DNA of 64,000 bases, from positions 62,001-126,000 of the forward strand of contig NZ_JBJGED010000010.1 in assembly GCF_045062745.1 (NCBI RefSeq). Direction: 5' to 3'. Position 1 is the stretch's first letter, and every line of letters begins with the position of its first letter. This DNA comes from Paenibacillus_AA sp045062745. Its GTDB lineage: Bacteria > Bacillota > Bacilli > Paenibacillales > NBRC-103111. The notes beneath the pieces are model-generated. The model was given only the letters and a program-made list of their open reading frames with translations. It searched no databases and had not been told where the DNA came from. Positions 1-7,478 of this stretch are shown in pieces. The position numbers were made by a program, and so were the translations under genes.

Positions 1-693
1 TTCGCCGCGAAGGGCGGCCACAACGATGAGCCGCACAACCAGAACGACCTCGGCCAATTCATCCTGTACGGGGCCGGGCATACGTTCCTGGCCGACCTCG
101 GCAGCGGCCGCTACACGCGGGAGTACTTCCGCCCCGAGACGCGCTACGGTATCCTATGCAACGGCTCGCAAGGCCACTCCGTGCCGATCGTGAACGGCTG
201 CTTCCAAGAGCCCGGTGCCGACTATCGCGCTGTGGTGCTGGAGGCGTCGCTGACGGACGAAGCCGACCGCTTCACCCTGGACTTGGCCGGCGCGTACGCT
301 TGCCCATCCTTGCAGCGGCTCGAGCGGACGTTCACCTGGCGCAAGTCCGAAAGGCCGGAGCTGGTGCTCGAGGACGCGTACCGCTTCTCGGTGCCGCCTG
401 AGTCGATCGTCGAGCGGTTCATCACTTACGACGCGCCGCTAGTGGATGAAGTGGGGCAGGGAGTTGTGACGTTGCAGGGGGCTGGCGGTCAGGAAGACGT
501 CAACTTGCACAGTTCCGACCACCCGCAGTTGCGCATTCACTTCGACCCTGCTGCCGTTCGGCCGGTGGTGACGGAGCTTGTCCATGTAGACCATCACGGC
601 GCCGAGGTGCCGGTGTATGCGCTGGACTTCTCCGCATTAGCCCTAGGGTCGGAGTGGAGTGTGAGGTTTGCGTTCCGTTTTGCGGATTCTTGA
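1..693 (+). CDS. Heparinase II/III family protein, C-terminal part
   Basis: The frame is open from base 1 and gives 230 residues before the stop; the N-terminus lies outside the window. The first residues read GGHNDEPHNQNDLGQFILYG, followed by a DLGSGRYTREYF segment and NGSQGHSVPIVNG. This His/Asn-rich pattern is typical of the beta-sandwich half of heparinase II/III-like lyases (PF07940), which cleave acidic polysaccharides by beta-elimination. The rest is beta-rich and shows no anchor or sorting signal. Without the N-terminal alpha/alpha barrel, neither substrate nor export can be judged. A second, much larger protein with a related module lies at 56131-63759, so glycan degradation recurs in this region. 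The family call is fairly safe; specificity is unknown. Confidence 0.8.
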   Translation, partial: FAAKGGHNDEPHNQNDLGQFILYGAGHTFLADLGSGRYTREYFRPETRYGILCNGSQGHSVPIVNGCFQEPGADYRAVVLEASLTDEADRFTLDLAGAYACPSLQRLERTFTWRKSERPELVLEDAYRFSVPPESIVERFITYDAPLVDEVGQGVVTLQGAGGQEDVNLHSSDHPQLRIHFDPAAVRPVVTELVHVDHHGAEVPVYALDFSALALGSEWSVRFAFRFADS

Positions 694-902
694 TGGGTGT
701 CTGAGGATGCTTGCTGGGTGCGTAACGATACGGGAAGCTGAGGATTGTGCCATTTAGGCGCCTAGTAACTGTGGAAAGATGCATGGAGAATGCATCGAGG
801 CTGCAAGTTTGATTAAGGTGCGCATAGGTAGATCACCCCGCGAACCTTGGGGCTCCCACGCGACCCTGGGATCCCTGGCCCCCTCACGCGAACCCCGACA
901 CG

Positions 903-1098
903 AAGAGGGAATTTCTCCCTCTCTTATCACACATTGGATCGGTATAGCCTCCATCAGAGGGAAAACCTCCCTCTTTTTCCCCGCATATAGCCCCACTGAG
1001 CCGTTTTTAGACAGAAAGAGAGGGAGGTTTTCCCCTACATAATCGCGTTTTGACGTAAAATGGTGCTAAGAGAGGGAGCTTTTCCCTCTCCTCTTTCG
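903..1098. repeat. Cluster of GAGGGA...TCCCTC hairpin repeats (cluster A)
   Basis: The intergenic stretch 694-1201 has no convincing gene. It contains at least four short near-palindromes built on AGAGGGAAAACCTCCCTCT, at about 905-921, 956-975, 1017-1036 and 1069-1096, in both orientations and separated by 35-50 bases. The same unit recurs at 53385-53580. Open frames crossing them are repeat translations, not genes. They could be mobile mini-hairpins or RNA processing or termination elements; function is unknown. Confidence 0.65.
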
Positions 1099-1131
1099 AG
1101 ACGAGGTAAAACAAGTGGTTCCGCAACAAGT

Positions 1132-1171
1132 AAAAGGACCTCCCTTCCGAGAGCGGAGAGAAGGTCCCTTT
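1132..1171 (-). terminator. Intrinsic terminator after the 1202-1450 gene
   Basis: On the minus strand an AAAGGGACCT arm pairs with AGGTCC and is followed by TTTTA, 30 bases past the stop of the small minus-strand gene. The + strand arms are at 1133-1141 and 1161-1171. Confidence 0.55.
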
Positions 1172-1201
1172 GTGATCTATTAACGAGAGCAAAATGATCG
1201 T

Positions 1202-1450
1202 TTAAATATAGTGCTGGTGCTGTTCGGCTTCCGATTGCAAAACGAACTCGGTAATTTCCTTGTAGTTCTGCATCCGGCGGGAGATATTGTCGGCGAACTC
1301 CTTAATAAACTCCTGATTGTTGCGGTAATCCATCAGCAGGTGCATGCGATGTTTGTTGAGATGTAGCTCCGTCTTGATGGCAATCGCGAGAAAGTTCTTG
1401 TCCTCCAGCTTCGACAATTCCAGTATCTTGCTGTTCGTTGCAGCCTCCAT
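1202..1450 (-). CDS. Small hypothetical protein (82 aa)
   Basis: I do not recognise this protein. It is hydrophilic, likely alpha-helical and charged (MEAATNSKILELSKLEDKN at the start, a His/Gln-rich tail), with no signal peptide, membrane segment or Cys motif. The ATG at 1450 is preferred because AAGGCGAGG lies seven bases upstream; a frame start at 1471 has no such site. A terminator follows at 1132-1171. It points the same way as the peptide gene 1693-1884. Upstream, at 1574-1589, lies a TTGC...GCAA dyad resembling a ComA recognition site, which would make it a target of the adjacent ComA-like regulator, but this is inference. Coding potential is supported by RBS, terminator and sensible amino-acid composition. 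Confidence 0.55.
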   Translation of the reverse strand: MEAATNSKILELSKLEDKNFLAIAIKTELHLNKHRMHLLMDYRNNQEFIKEFADNISRRMQNYKEITEFVLQSEAEQHQHYI

Positions 1451-1573
1451 GTCTGTTCCTCGCCTTCTCAAGTAACTTCCCTATCATCATGCGCTACCAG
1501 GTTACTCTTCCATGATAATACGAAAGCGCTCGGGCTACAGCACATTATTGCTTCAACGGGAAGCAAACTTTTT

Positions 1574-1589
1574 TTGCAACATGATGCAA
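1574..1589. promoter_or_regulatory. ComA-box-like dyad TTGCAA-N4-ATGCAA
   Basis: The site reads TTGCAA CATG ATGCAA. The B. subtilis ComA consensus is TTGCGG-N4-CCGCAA, so the TTGC and GCAA ends and the spacing fit while the inner positions do not. It lies 124 bases upstream of the small gene ending at 1202 and a few hundred bases from a ComA-like regulator gene. It could be chance. Confidence 0.3.
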
Positions 1590-1611
1590 TCGCGAGTAAC
1601 TCTATAGGCAC

Positions 1612-1669
1612 AAAAAAAGAGAGCATATATCAAGTCTCGACCGTCACCTGATATACAATCTCTTTTTTT
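1612..1669 (-). terminator. Terminator downstream of the peptide gene
   Basis: AAAAAAAGAGA at 1612-1622 mirrors TCTCTTTTTTT at 1659-1669, with further pairing of ATATATCA and TGATATAC inside. It starts 24 bases past the stop of the minus-strand peptide gene and has A/T tracts on both sides, so it could act in both directions. Confidence 0.75.
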
Positions 1670-1692
1670 GTTGGTAGAATATTGGTGAGAAA

Positions 1693-1884
1693 TTAGTACC
1701 AGTAGCCCATAACCACTGCTCCTGCTCTGGAAGGCTCGTTGATTCTTTTAATGACTGCCTTTTGCTCAGCATTCGAGAGAGAGAATAGCTTTTCATTGAG
1801 ATCGCTTTCATTTGCATTTTTGGACTTCATCATCTCACGAACGACTGATTGCAAGTTCGTTGACCAACTAACTGTTGCTTGCAT
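1693..1884 (-). CDS. Putative secreted signalling peptide precursor, ComX-like by context
   Basis: This encodes 63 residues from the ATG at 1884, chosen because AGAGGTGATATA sits directly upstream. The peptide begins MQATVSWSTNLQSVVREMM and ends AGAVVMGYWY: a helical, charged body and a short hydrophobic aromatic tail with a penultimate Trp. It is transcribed away from a ComP-like sensor kinase that starts only 76 bases from it, and has its own terminator. In B. subtilis the ComX pheromone is a 50-70 residue precursor whose C-terminal part carries a prenylated Trp and is sensed by ComP. Size, C-terminal Trp and neighbourhood fit that model. Against it: no ComQ prenyltransferase gene is adjacent, the gene is divergent rather than upstream in the same operon, and there is no clear sequence match. 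Coding status is likely; the pheromone role is inference. Confidence 0.5.
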   Translation of the reverse strand: MQATVSWSTNLQSVVREMMKSKNANESDLNEKLFSLSNAEQKAVIKRINEPSRAGAVVMGYWY

Positions 1885-1960
1885 TATATCACCTCTCTTC
1901 CGCATAAGATAATAATTACATTTTATATCATTAAATAATAGGAGAAAAGAGGGGAAGCTG

Positions 1961-4291
1961 TTGTTTAGAAAAAAAATTATCAGATTAGGCCTAGTAGCCT
2001 TTGCATTGACTCAATTATGGTTCGTTTATATTATTTTTAATTTCCCGGTAAGCGGGATAAATGTCGAAAAACAGGATGGAGATCGTTGGGTAATCAGCTT
2101 TTTCGAATCCAGAAGTCTTTCGACGGAACTTGGACTAAAAGAAGGGGATCAGGTTATTGAGATTGATGATACAAGTCCAGGCGAATATTTTTCTGTTATT
2201 AAATGGCGCATGATTGAACAATTCAATACTATGGTACTTTCTAGGGAAGGGTCGCAATTTACGGTGTCCACTGATGAGCTAAAGCCGTCTTCACCGTATG
2301 ATATTCTTGCTTTGACAGGGGAGATCGTTTCTTTTGTTCTTGCTGCAATCTTATACAAGAAACTACATTATTCGAAATCAGCCGTATACTTAGCGCTTGT
2401 GTTCGCGACAATCGGTGGAATCTTAATGAGTTTGGTTGCATCAATCCGAGGAGATACACTTGGAAAGCATTTAGTTACAACACTTCTTATGTTGTTGCCT
2501 ATCATCTTTCTACACTTCCTAGTAGTGTTCTTAGAGGAGAAAGGAAGCATTAACCTTCCTAGAACGATCATTAAATATTTGTACTATATTATTTTAAGTG
2601 TCTTCTTAATTCAGTTTATCACTTATAGCAAATCAAATATCGTAATTCTAATCTATAGATTCAATAGTATGTTTGCCTTATTGGTTTTTGTGATCGGACT
2701 TTTTGTGAATTTGGTGCTATTATTTGGATTGTATCTCAGGTATCGGAAAGAAAAATCCTTCACATCAAGCATAATTAAGACCATTTGGATCTCACTAATT
2801 ATTTCATTTTCACCGCTTGTTTGTTTTTCGTTTCTTCCTATGCTAATAGTCAATAAGACCATTGTGGATCCGTTCTATATGTGCTGGTTTGTCTTGTTTT
2901 TTCCAATGTCATTCGCATATTTGATTATGACTCGCCAAATCTATGACATCGACATAATTTTGCGCAGAGTCTTATTTACGACATTAATTGCAATCGTACC
3001 TGGCGCACTTATCGTGTTTATGACGAGTATGCTAGCCCCTAATGAATTAACGCCTATAAAGCTAATAATTGAGTTTATCCTTTTTGTATTAATCATTTCT
3101 TCCACGCTCTATCTTCTGGAATACTTAACAGTCAAGCTTGAACCGGTCATCTTCCCGCGTAAGCATCAATTGCAGAAGGCGCTACGCAAAATCTCGGGCG
3201 ATCTGGGCTCGATCTCCAGTTTCCGCCAGTTGAAAGACATTTTCCTTGTGGACATTGTTACCTCAATCCAAGTGTACGGCGGTGCTATTGTGCTCAAGTA
3301 CAATGATTCCTTGGAAATCATCAGTGAGGGTACGATCGAGGAAGATGTCGTTAGGCGATTGATCGAAGCAAACGAGTATGAGCTGGAAAACGAGATGTAC
3401 TCCATCTTCAAGATCAACCATCACGAGGAATTCACCTCTTACTTGATCATGACGCAGAAGAAGACAAATACGCGTCTCGGTCTAGAAGAAATTCAGTGGC
3501 TCAATCTCATCGTTACATACCTTTCAGTCGGCCTGGAGAACATCCATCTCGTGCGCAAGCTCACGCAGCAGCTGCAGCAATGGGCGGCGCAACTGCCGGA
3601 CGAGCACTCGGCGCAGGACTTCGTCTGGTTCCGCAAGCTGATGTTCGAGCTGCAGGAGAAGGAACGTGTCCGGATCGCGACCGATCTGCACGATACGACG
3701 ATGCAAGACTTGTTCTTCCTGAAAGACCGGCTGCTGACGCTGATCGACAAATACACCTTCCGCGAGGAGGATAAGGCGCATATCCGCAGCTTGACCGATT
3801 ACATCGACGTCATCAATTCCAACCTGCGCCAGAGCTGCTTCGAGTTGCACCCTTACTTGCTGAAGGAGATCGGGCTCATCCCGACGATCGAGAAGCTCGT
3901 CCGCTTCGAGCGCGCTGTGAGTCCGTTCAAGTTGGATTTCTTTACTACCCAAGTCGCGCAGATCGAGGATACGGATTTGGAGACGAAGCGCCATCTGTTC
4001 CGAATCGTCCAGGAGCTGATCAACAACGCCAAGAAGCATTCCCAAGCGAGTCATATCCGAATGGTGATGCGTACTACGAAAGGAGAGCTTCACCTGGACT
4101 ACGAGGATGATGGTGTAGGCTTTGATGAGCGCCAAATCAGCTTGCCCGAGGTCGGTTCCTCCGGGATCGGGATCGCCCAGATGAAGAGCAGAGTGCTTTT
4201 CCTGAACGGCCGATTCGAGATGACGTCTGGCAAGGGGAACGGCTATAAGTTTCAAGCGATCTTTCCATTGAAAGAAGGGCGATCCGCATGA
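1961..4291 (+). CDS. ComP-like membrane sensor histidine kinase with PDZ-like domain
   Basis: This 776-residue protein matches the usual ComP length (about 770). The first helix (residues 8-30) is followed by an extracellular PDZ-like segment (about 35-105, with GLKEGDQVIEIDD). Several membrane helices (about 110-400), a GAF-like linker and a HisKA_3 core follow. The phospho-acceptor is His577 in TDLHDTTMQD; the N box is QELINNAKKHS, then DDGVGFD and GSSGIGIAQMKSR. Such kinases signal to NarL/LuxR regulators, and the next gene, overlapping by four bases, is one. The start is TTG with AGGAGAAAAGAGGGG upstream. The DNA coding for the sensor part, up to about 3150, is AT-rich, while the kinase core is GC-rich like the rest of the window, suggesting allelic exchange of the sensor. 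The ligand is probably the divergent 63-residue peptide (inference). Confidence 0.8.
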   Translation: MFRKKIIRLGLVAFALTQLWFVYIIFNFPVSGINVEKQDGDRWVISFFESRSLSTELGLKEGDQVIEIDDTSPGEYFSVIKWRMIEQFNTMVLSREGSQFTVSTDELKPSSPYDILALTGEIVSFVLAAILYKKLHYSKSAVYLALVFATIGGILMSLVASIRGDTLGKHLVTTLLMLLPIIFLHFLVVFLEEKGSINLPRTIIKYLYYIILSVFLIQFITYSKSNIVILIYRFNSMFALLVFVIGLFVNLVLLFGLYLRYRKEKSFTSSIIKTIWISLIISFSPLVCFSFLPMLIVNKTIVDPFYMCWFVLFFPMSFAYLIMTRQIYDIDIILRRVLFTTLIAIVPGALIVFMTSMLAPNELTPIKLIIEFILFVLIISSTLYLLEYLTVKLEPVIFPRKHQLQKALRKISGDLGSISSFRQLKDIFLVDIVTSIQVYGGAIVLKYNDSLEIISEGTIEEDVVRRLIEANEYELENEMYSIFKINHHEEFTSYLIMTQKKTNTRLGLEEIQWLNLIVTYLSVGLENIHLVRKLTQQLQQWAAQLPDEHSAQDFVWFRKLMFELQEKERVRIATDLHDTTMQDLFFLKDRLLTLIDKYTFREEDKAHIRSLTDYIDVINSNLRQSCFELHPYLLKEIGLIPTIEKLVRFERAVSPFKLDFFTTQVAQIEDTDLETKRHLFRIVQELINNAKKHSQASHIRMVMRTTKGELHLDYEDDGVGFDERQISLPEVGSSGIGIAQMKSRVLFLNGRFEMTSGKGNGYKFQAIFPLKEGRSA

Positions 4292-4941
4292 GCAAGGACA
4301 TCCGAATCCTAGTGGTAGACGACCACCCCCTAATGGCCGAGGCTACGAGGTCGGTGCTCGAACAAATTGAAGGCGTCAAGGTGATCGGGCTGGTCCATGA
4401 CGGAGCCGGCTGCATGAAGGCCGTGGAGAAGCACAAGCCGGACATGGTGTTCTTGGACTATCAGCTCCCCGATCTCGTCGGCTCTGACATCACGCGCCTA
4501 ATCAAGCAAAAGTTCCCGTCCATCCATATCGTTATCTTCACCGGCGTGGACGTGACGGAGATGTTGAACCATCTCATCGAGCTGCAGGTCAGTGCGATCA
4601 TCTCCAAAGGCACGACGCGCGCAGCGATCAAGAACATGATTGGCTGCATCCTCGAGAACCATATCGTCCTGCCCCGGGCGGCGCTGAACAAGCTGAGGCT
4701 GACACCGCCTCCGATGTACGACGATCCGATGCTGACCGAAGACGAGGTGCTGATCATGACGATGATCATCAAGGGCGCGACGCTGGAGCAGATCGGTGAG
4801 CGTATCCATATGAGCAAGCGGTCCGTCGACAACTATCAGCGCCGCATCTATGAGAAGCTGGGCGTGGAGACACGGCTGGAAGCGATCGAGAAATTTATCA
4901 AAAGCCCTTATTACGTGGAGGCCGGGGCGGGGGAAAGATAG
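4288..4941 (+). CDS. ComA-like NarL/LuxR-family response regulator
   Basis: This 217-residue protein has a receiver domain (acidic pair Asp11/Asp12, phospho-acceptor Asp57 in VFLDYQLPD, Thr in IFTG, Lys in ISKGT) and a C-terminal LuxR helix-turn-helix (about 145-205, GATLEQIGERIHMSKRSVDN). Length and order match ComA (214 residues). Its ATG overlaps the kinase stop as ATGA, so the two are translationally coupled and form a cognate pair. In B. subtilis ComA activates surfactin synthesis and competence genes by binding TTGCGG dyads. Here targets are unknown, although a similar dyad lies at 1574-1589. Family is certain; orthology to ComA rests on gene order. Confidence 0.85.
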   Translation: MSKDIRILVVDDHPLMAEATRSVLEQIEGVKVIGLVHDGAGCMKAVEKHKPDMVFLDYQLPDLVGSDITRLIKQKFPSIHIVIFTGVDVTEMLNHLIELQVSAIISKGTTRAAIKNMIGCILENHIVLPRAALNKLRLTPPPMYDDPMLTEDEVLIMTMIIKGATLEQIGERIHMSKRSVDNYQRRIYEKLGVETRLEAIEKFIKSPYYVEAGAGER

Positions 4942-5002
4942 ATAGCGCATCAGGGCATATTCTACTGCAACCATTTCCACGACAAAGGAAAACATACAAT
5001 TC

Positions 5003-5053
5003 AGGAGACTTTAGCGGTTCGAAGCCGATTTGAATCGTTTTAGTCTCCTTTTT
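5003..5053 (+). terminator. Terminator of the comP-comA-like operon
   Basis: AGGAGACT at 5003-5010 pairs with AGTCTCCT at 5042-5049, followed by a T run. It lies 60 bases past the regulator stop. The following 5054-5269 has no gene; it is AT-rich before 5270 and probably holds the promoter of the next small gene. Confidence 0.85.
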
Positions 5054-5269
5054 GCTTGCAATCGAGTGCTGGGATTCACCGGTGAGCTGATCTCGTCGGG
5101 TGTTTTCATCATTTAGTTATACTTTATTGGGCGGGAGACGAATAAAATGAAGTAGATGTCGGGCCATTTATGACGTTCTAGAAAAATAAATATTGCGTAA
5201 TATATACTGAATAATGTACACTATATGTGAGGTCGCGATTCAAATCATTCGATTGAGGTGGGATCCAGC

Positions 5270-5434
5270 ATGGAGAAGACGACGATGAAATTGAATTTAG
5301 GTGTCATCTTATGCAAGCATTGTTCGGCAATCATCGATACGGTTGATTCGGATAACGTCGTTACCTACTACTCGGTCTGTCAAGATCCGTCTTGCACCGA
5401 GGCTACCAAGAAGGAGCAGCCGGATTGGGATTGA
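5270..5434 (+). CDS. SR1P-like small GapA-binding peptide
   Basis: A 54-residue ORF with GAGGTGGGATCC just upstream of the ATG. The core reads LGVILCKHCSAIIDTVDSDN, then VVTYYSVC and a last Cys. This fits the SR1P family pattern: a short Gly-X-Ile-X-Cys-X-X-Cys start, an acidic centre and a V-T-x-x-Y segment before a further Cys pair. In B. subtilis SR1P (39 residues) is encoded by the regulatory RNA SR1 and binds GapA to modulate RNase J1. Here the peptide has about six extra residues at the N-terminus and a short charged tail. The AT-rich 5140-5265 leader may include regulatory RNA sequence, as in SR1, but I cannot show base pairing. Family call by motif only. Confidence 0.65.
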   Translation: MEKTTMKLNLGVILCKHCSAIIDTVDSDNVVTYYSVCQDPSCTEATKKEQPDWD

Positions 5435-5503
5435 CGGTGAAGCCTCTATAGAATGGTTGCTGCATAGCGGATGCTGTGCGGCTTTTTCTATTTATGCAGC
5501 CGG

Positions 5504-5550
5504 TTTACTTCGGCATGCCATACTGTTATAATAGGAACAAATGTTCCTAT
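5504..5550 (+). promoter_or_regulatory. SigA-type promoter overlapped by a LexA (SOS) box
   Basis: A -35 TTTACT (5504-5509) and a -10 TATAAT (5527-5532) are spaced by 17 bases. Immediately after the -10 is GGAACAAATGTTCC (5534-5547), inside the perfect 20-base palindrome 5531-5550. Its core, GAAC-RNRY-GTTC, fits the Bacillus/Firmicutes LexA (DinR) consensus CGAAC-RNRY-GTTCG. A repressor bound there would block the promoter of the gene at 5567. Confidence 0.75.
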
Positions 5551-5566
5551 TATCGAGGTGATGTAC

Positions 5567-5887
5567 ATGGTGATTGCGGATGAAACCGTCAGCGGGAAGG
5601 AGACGATTCTGCACCGGTTGGCCGCCTACATTTCCAAGCAAATCGCGGAGTGCGAGAAGTGCAACGAGCGGGAATTCACGTTCCTGGCGGTGACCGGTCA
5701 TGATTTTGCTCTGCCGCGCGTATACAATGTGCTGGAGCAGTTTTATATTCCCGACAGCTGGCGCGAGGAGATTGCCGCACATCTCCGGTGCGGCTGCTGC
5801 GGGCGATCCCTGAGGCTCGACCACCGCGTAATGATGAAGGACGGGTTGGAAAAGCAGCCGCAAAACCGCTATGATGGAGGGGAATGA
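5567..5887 (+). CDS. Small two-CxxC protein, probable SOS-regulated gene
   Basis: This encodes 106 residues from the ATG at 5567, preceded by GAGGTGATGTAC; the in-frame ATG at 5561 is too close to the ribosome site. I do not recognise the family. It has CEKC at about residues 29-32 and RCGCCGRSLRLDH near 85-97, which together could bind one zinc. The middle, LAVTGHDFALPRVYNVLEQF, is hydrophobic and soluble-looking, and no signal or membrane helix is present. The LexA-box promoter directly upstream suggests induction by DNA damage. The stop overlaps a possible upstream start of the M42 peptidase, so the two may be co-transcribed. A DNA-repair or stress role is inference. Confidence 0.65.
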   Translation: MVIADETVSGKETILHRLAAYISKQIAECEKCNEREFTFLAVTGHDFALPRVYNVLEQFYIPDSWREEIAAHLRCGCCGRSLRLDHRVMMKDGLEKQPQNRYDGGE

Positions 5888-5913
5888 ACGGTCAGCGAAA
5901 GGAAGGCAAACCC

Positions 5914-6975
5914 ATGGACCCTAAACCCAAACAATGGCTGCTCGACCTGTTGAGCACCCCTTCGCCCTCGGGGCAGGAATGGATGCTGCAGCGCAAGTGG
6001 AAGGACTACATAACCCCCTATGCTCATGAAGTGCGGACCGATCTGGCGGGCAACGTCATCGGGATCCTGAATCCGGATGCGCCCTTCAAGGTGCTTCTCG
6101 CCGGCCACTGCGACGAGATCGGCTTGATCGTCAGCCGGATCGACGACCAAGGCTTCGTCTACATCGATGCGCTGGGCGGGATCAGCCCGAAGCTGGCCGT
6201 CGGCATGAAGGTGACGATTCTGGGCTACGGCGGCACCGTCACCGGCGTCATCGGCGCGAATGCGCAGCACCATGGCGGGCTGAAGGAGAATTTCGAGTTC
6301 TCCGACATCTGCATTGACTGCGGGGCTACGAGCAAGGAGGAGCTGGCTGATCTCATCCAGGTCGGCGATCTCGCCGTGTACAAGCGCGAGCCCGAACTGC
6401 TGCGGAACGACCGGCTAAGCGGTCGGGGGCTCGATAACCGCACCGGCGCGTTCATCGTGGCGGAGACGCTGCGGCGCGCCGCCGAGCGGGGCGTGACGGT
6501 GGGCGTCTATGCTGCCAGCACCGTCAACGAGGAGACGAACATGGGCGGCGCTTATTTCGCCGCGGCCGGCCTCGCGCCGACGATCGCGCTGGCGATGGAC
6601 GTGACGTTCGCGACCGATTATCCGGGCGCGACGACGAAGCACGAGGTCGTCCGCCTGGACGGAGGACCGGTGCTCGCCAAGGGCGCGCCGATCAACCGCA
6701 AGCTGAATCGGCTGCTGGAGCAGGCCGCGGCGCGTCGGAGCATCCCGCTGCAGTACGAGCTGACCCCGCGCAACACGGGCACGGATGCGGACAAGATGCG
6801 CTATACGGGCGCCGGGGTGCCGATCTCGCTCGTCTCGCTGCCGCTGCGCTACATGCATGCACCGGTGGAGACCGTGAGCCTGCGGGACATCGAGCTCGAG
6901 ATCGAGCTGCTCGTCGACTTCCTCGTGCATCTGACGGGGAACGAGAACTTGAGTCCGCTGGACGACGAGCTGTAA
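5914..6975 (+). CDS. M42 family glutamyl aminopeptidase / deblocking aminopeptidase
   Basis: This 353-residue protein carries the M42 signature set: LLSTPSPSGQE near the N-terminus, AGHCDEIG (first metal His and Asp), GRGLDNRTG (bridging Asp) and VNEETNMGGA (catalytic Glu pair), then LAMDVTFATDYP and a C-terminal ARNTGTDADK-like segment. Members are cytosolic co-catalytic-metal peptidases that form large tetrahedral complexes and trim peptides. The start at 5914 is chosen because AAAGGAAGG lies seven bases upstream and family proteins begin here. An ATG at 5884 overlapping the previous stop is also possible and would add ten residues. The fosB gene follows two bases after the stop, suggesting a shared transcript. 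Confidence 0.88.
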   Translation: MDPKPKQWLLDLLSTPSPSGQEWMLQRKWKDYITPYAHEVRTDLAGNVIGILNPDAPFKVLLAGHCDEIGLIVSRIDDQGFVYIDALGGISPKLAVGMKVTILGYGGTVTGVIGANAQHHGGLKENFEFSDICIDCGATSKEELADLIQVGDLAVYKREPELLRNDRLSGRGLDNRTGAFIVAETLRRAAERGVTVGVYAASTVNEETNMGGAYFAAAGLAPTIALAMDVTFATDYPGATTKHEVVRLDGGPVLAKGAPINRKLNRLLEQAAARRSIPLQYELTPRNTGTDADKMRYTGAGVPISLVSLPLRYMHAPVETVSLRDIELEIELLVDFLVHLTGNENLSPLDDEL

Positions 6976-6977
6976 GC

Positions 6978-7403
6978 ATGCAAATCCAAGGCCTCAATCA
7001 TTTGCTGTTCTCCGTATCGGATCTCGAGGCTTCCATACAGTTCTATGAAACGGTGCTGGGAGCGAAGCTTTTGGTGAAGGGGAGGAGCTTGGCCTACTTC
7101 GATTTGAACGGAATCTGGCTGGCCTTGAACACGGAGAAGGACATTCCGCGAACGGAAATTCACCGGTCCTATACGCATATCGCGTTCTCTGTCCTAGATG
7201 AGGAGTTCTACCGATGGGTGCAGAGGCTGGAAGAGTGCGGCGCCGCGATCCTCGAAGGCCGAGCGAGAGAGGAGCGCGACCGGCGATCCGTCTACTTCAC
7301 GGATCCGGACGGCCACAAATTCGAGCTCCATACGGGCACCCTGAGGGATCGGCTCGAGTACTACAAGTCGGAGAAGACGCACATGGTGTTTTACGACGAT
7401 TAA
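6978..7403 (+). CDS. fosB: Metallothiol transferase FosB (fosfomycin resistance)
   Basis: This 141-residue vicinal-oxygen-chelate protein starts MQIQGLNHLLFSVSDLEASI, with His8 as the first metal ligand. SYTHIAFSV holds the second His, and YFTDPDGHKFELHTGTL the Glu ligand region. The C-terminus YYKSEKTHMVFYDD is diagnostic of FosB. FosB opens the epoxide of fosfomycin by adding bacillithiol (or cysteine) in a divalent-metal-dependent reaction in the cytosol. Length equals that of Bacillus FosB (about 140). Its ATG lies two bases after the M42 stop; the ribosome site is weak and lies inside the previous gene, suggesting coupling. A hairpin with a T-rich tail follows. Confidence 0.93.
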   Translation: MQIQGLNHLLFSVSDLEASIQFYETVLGAKLLVKGRSLAYFDLNGIWLALNTEKDIPRTEIHRSYTHIAFSVLDEEFYRWVQRLEECGAAILEGRAREERDRRSVYFTDPDGHKFELHTGTLRDRLEYYKSEKTHMVFYDD

Positions 7404-7412
7404 ATAATAAAC

Positions 7413-7470
7413 AAGCGGCGGTATGGATATGGGTTTTGAGCCCCAACTCCAATATCGCCGCTTCTTCTTT
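7413..7470 (+). terminator. Terminator after fosB
   Basis: AAGCGGCGGTAT at 7413-7424 pairs with ATATCGCCGCTT at 7452-7463, followed by CTTCTTTCT. It lies between convergent genes and may act in both directions. Confidence 0.7.
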
Positions 7471-7478
7471 CTAACGCC

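Noticed and set aside
779..1042. Short + strand frame in the first repeat cluster
   Set aside because: Translation of GAGGGA repeats only; no ribosome site and no conserved pattern.
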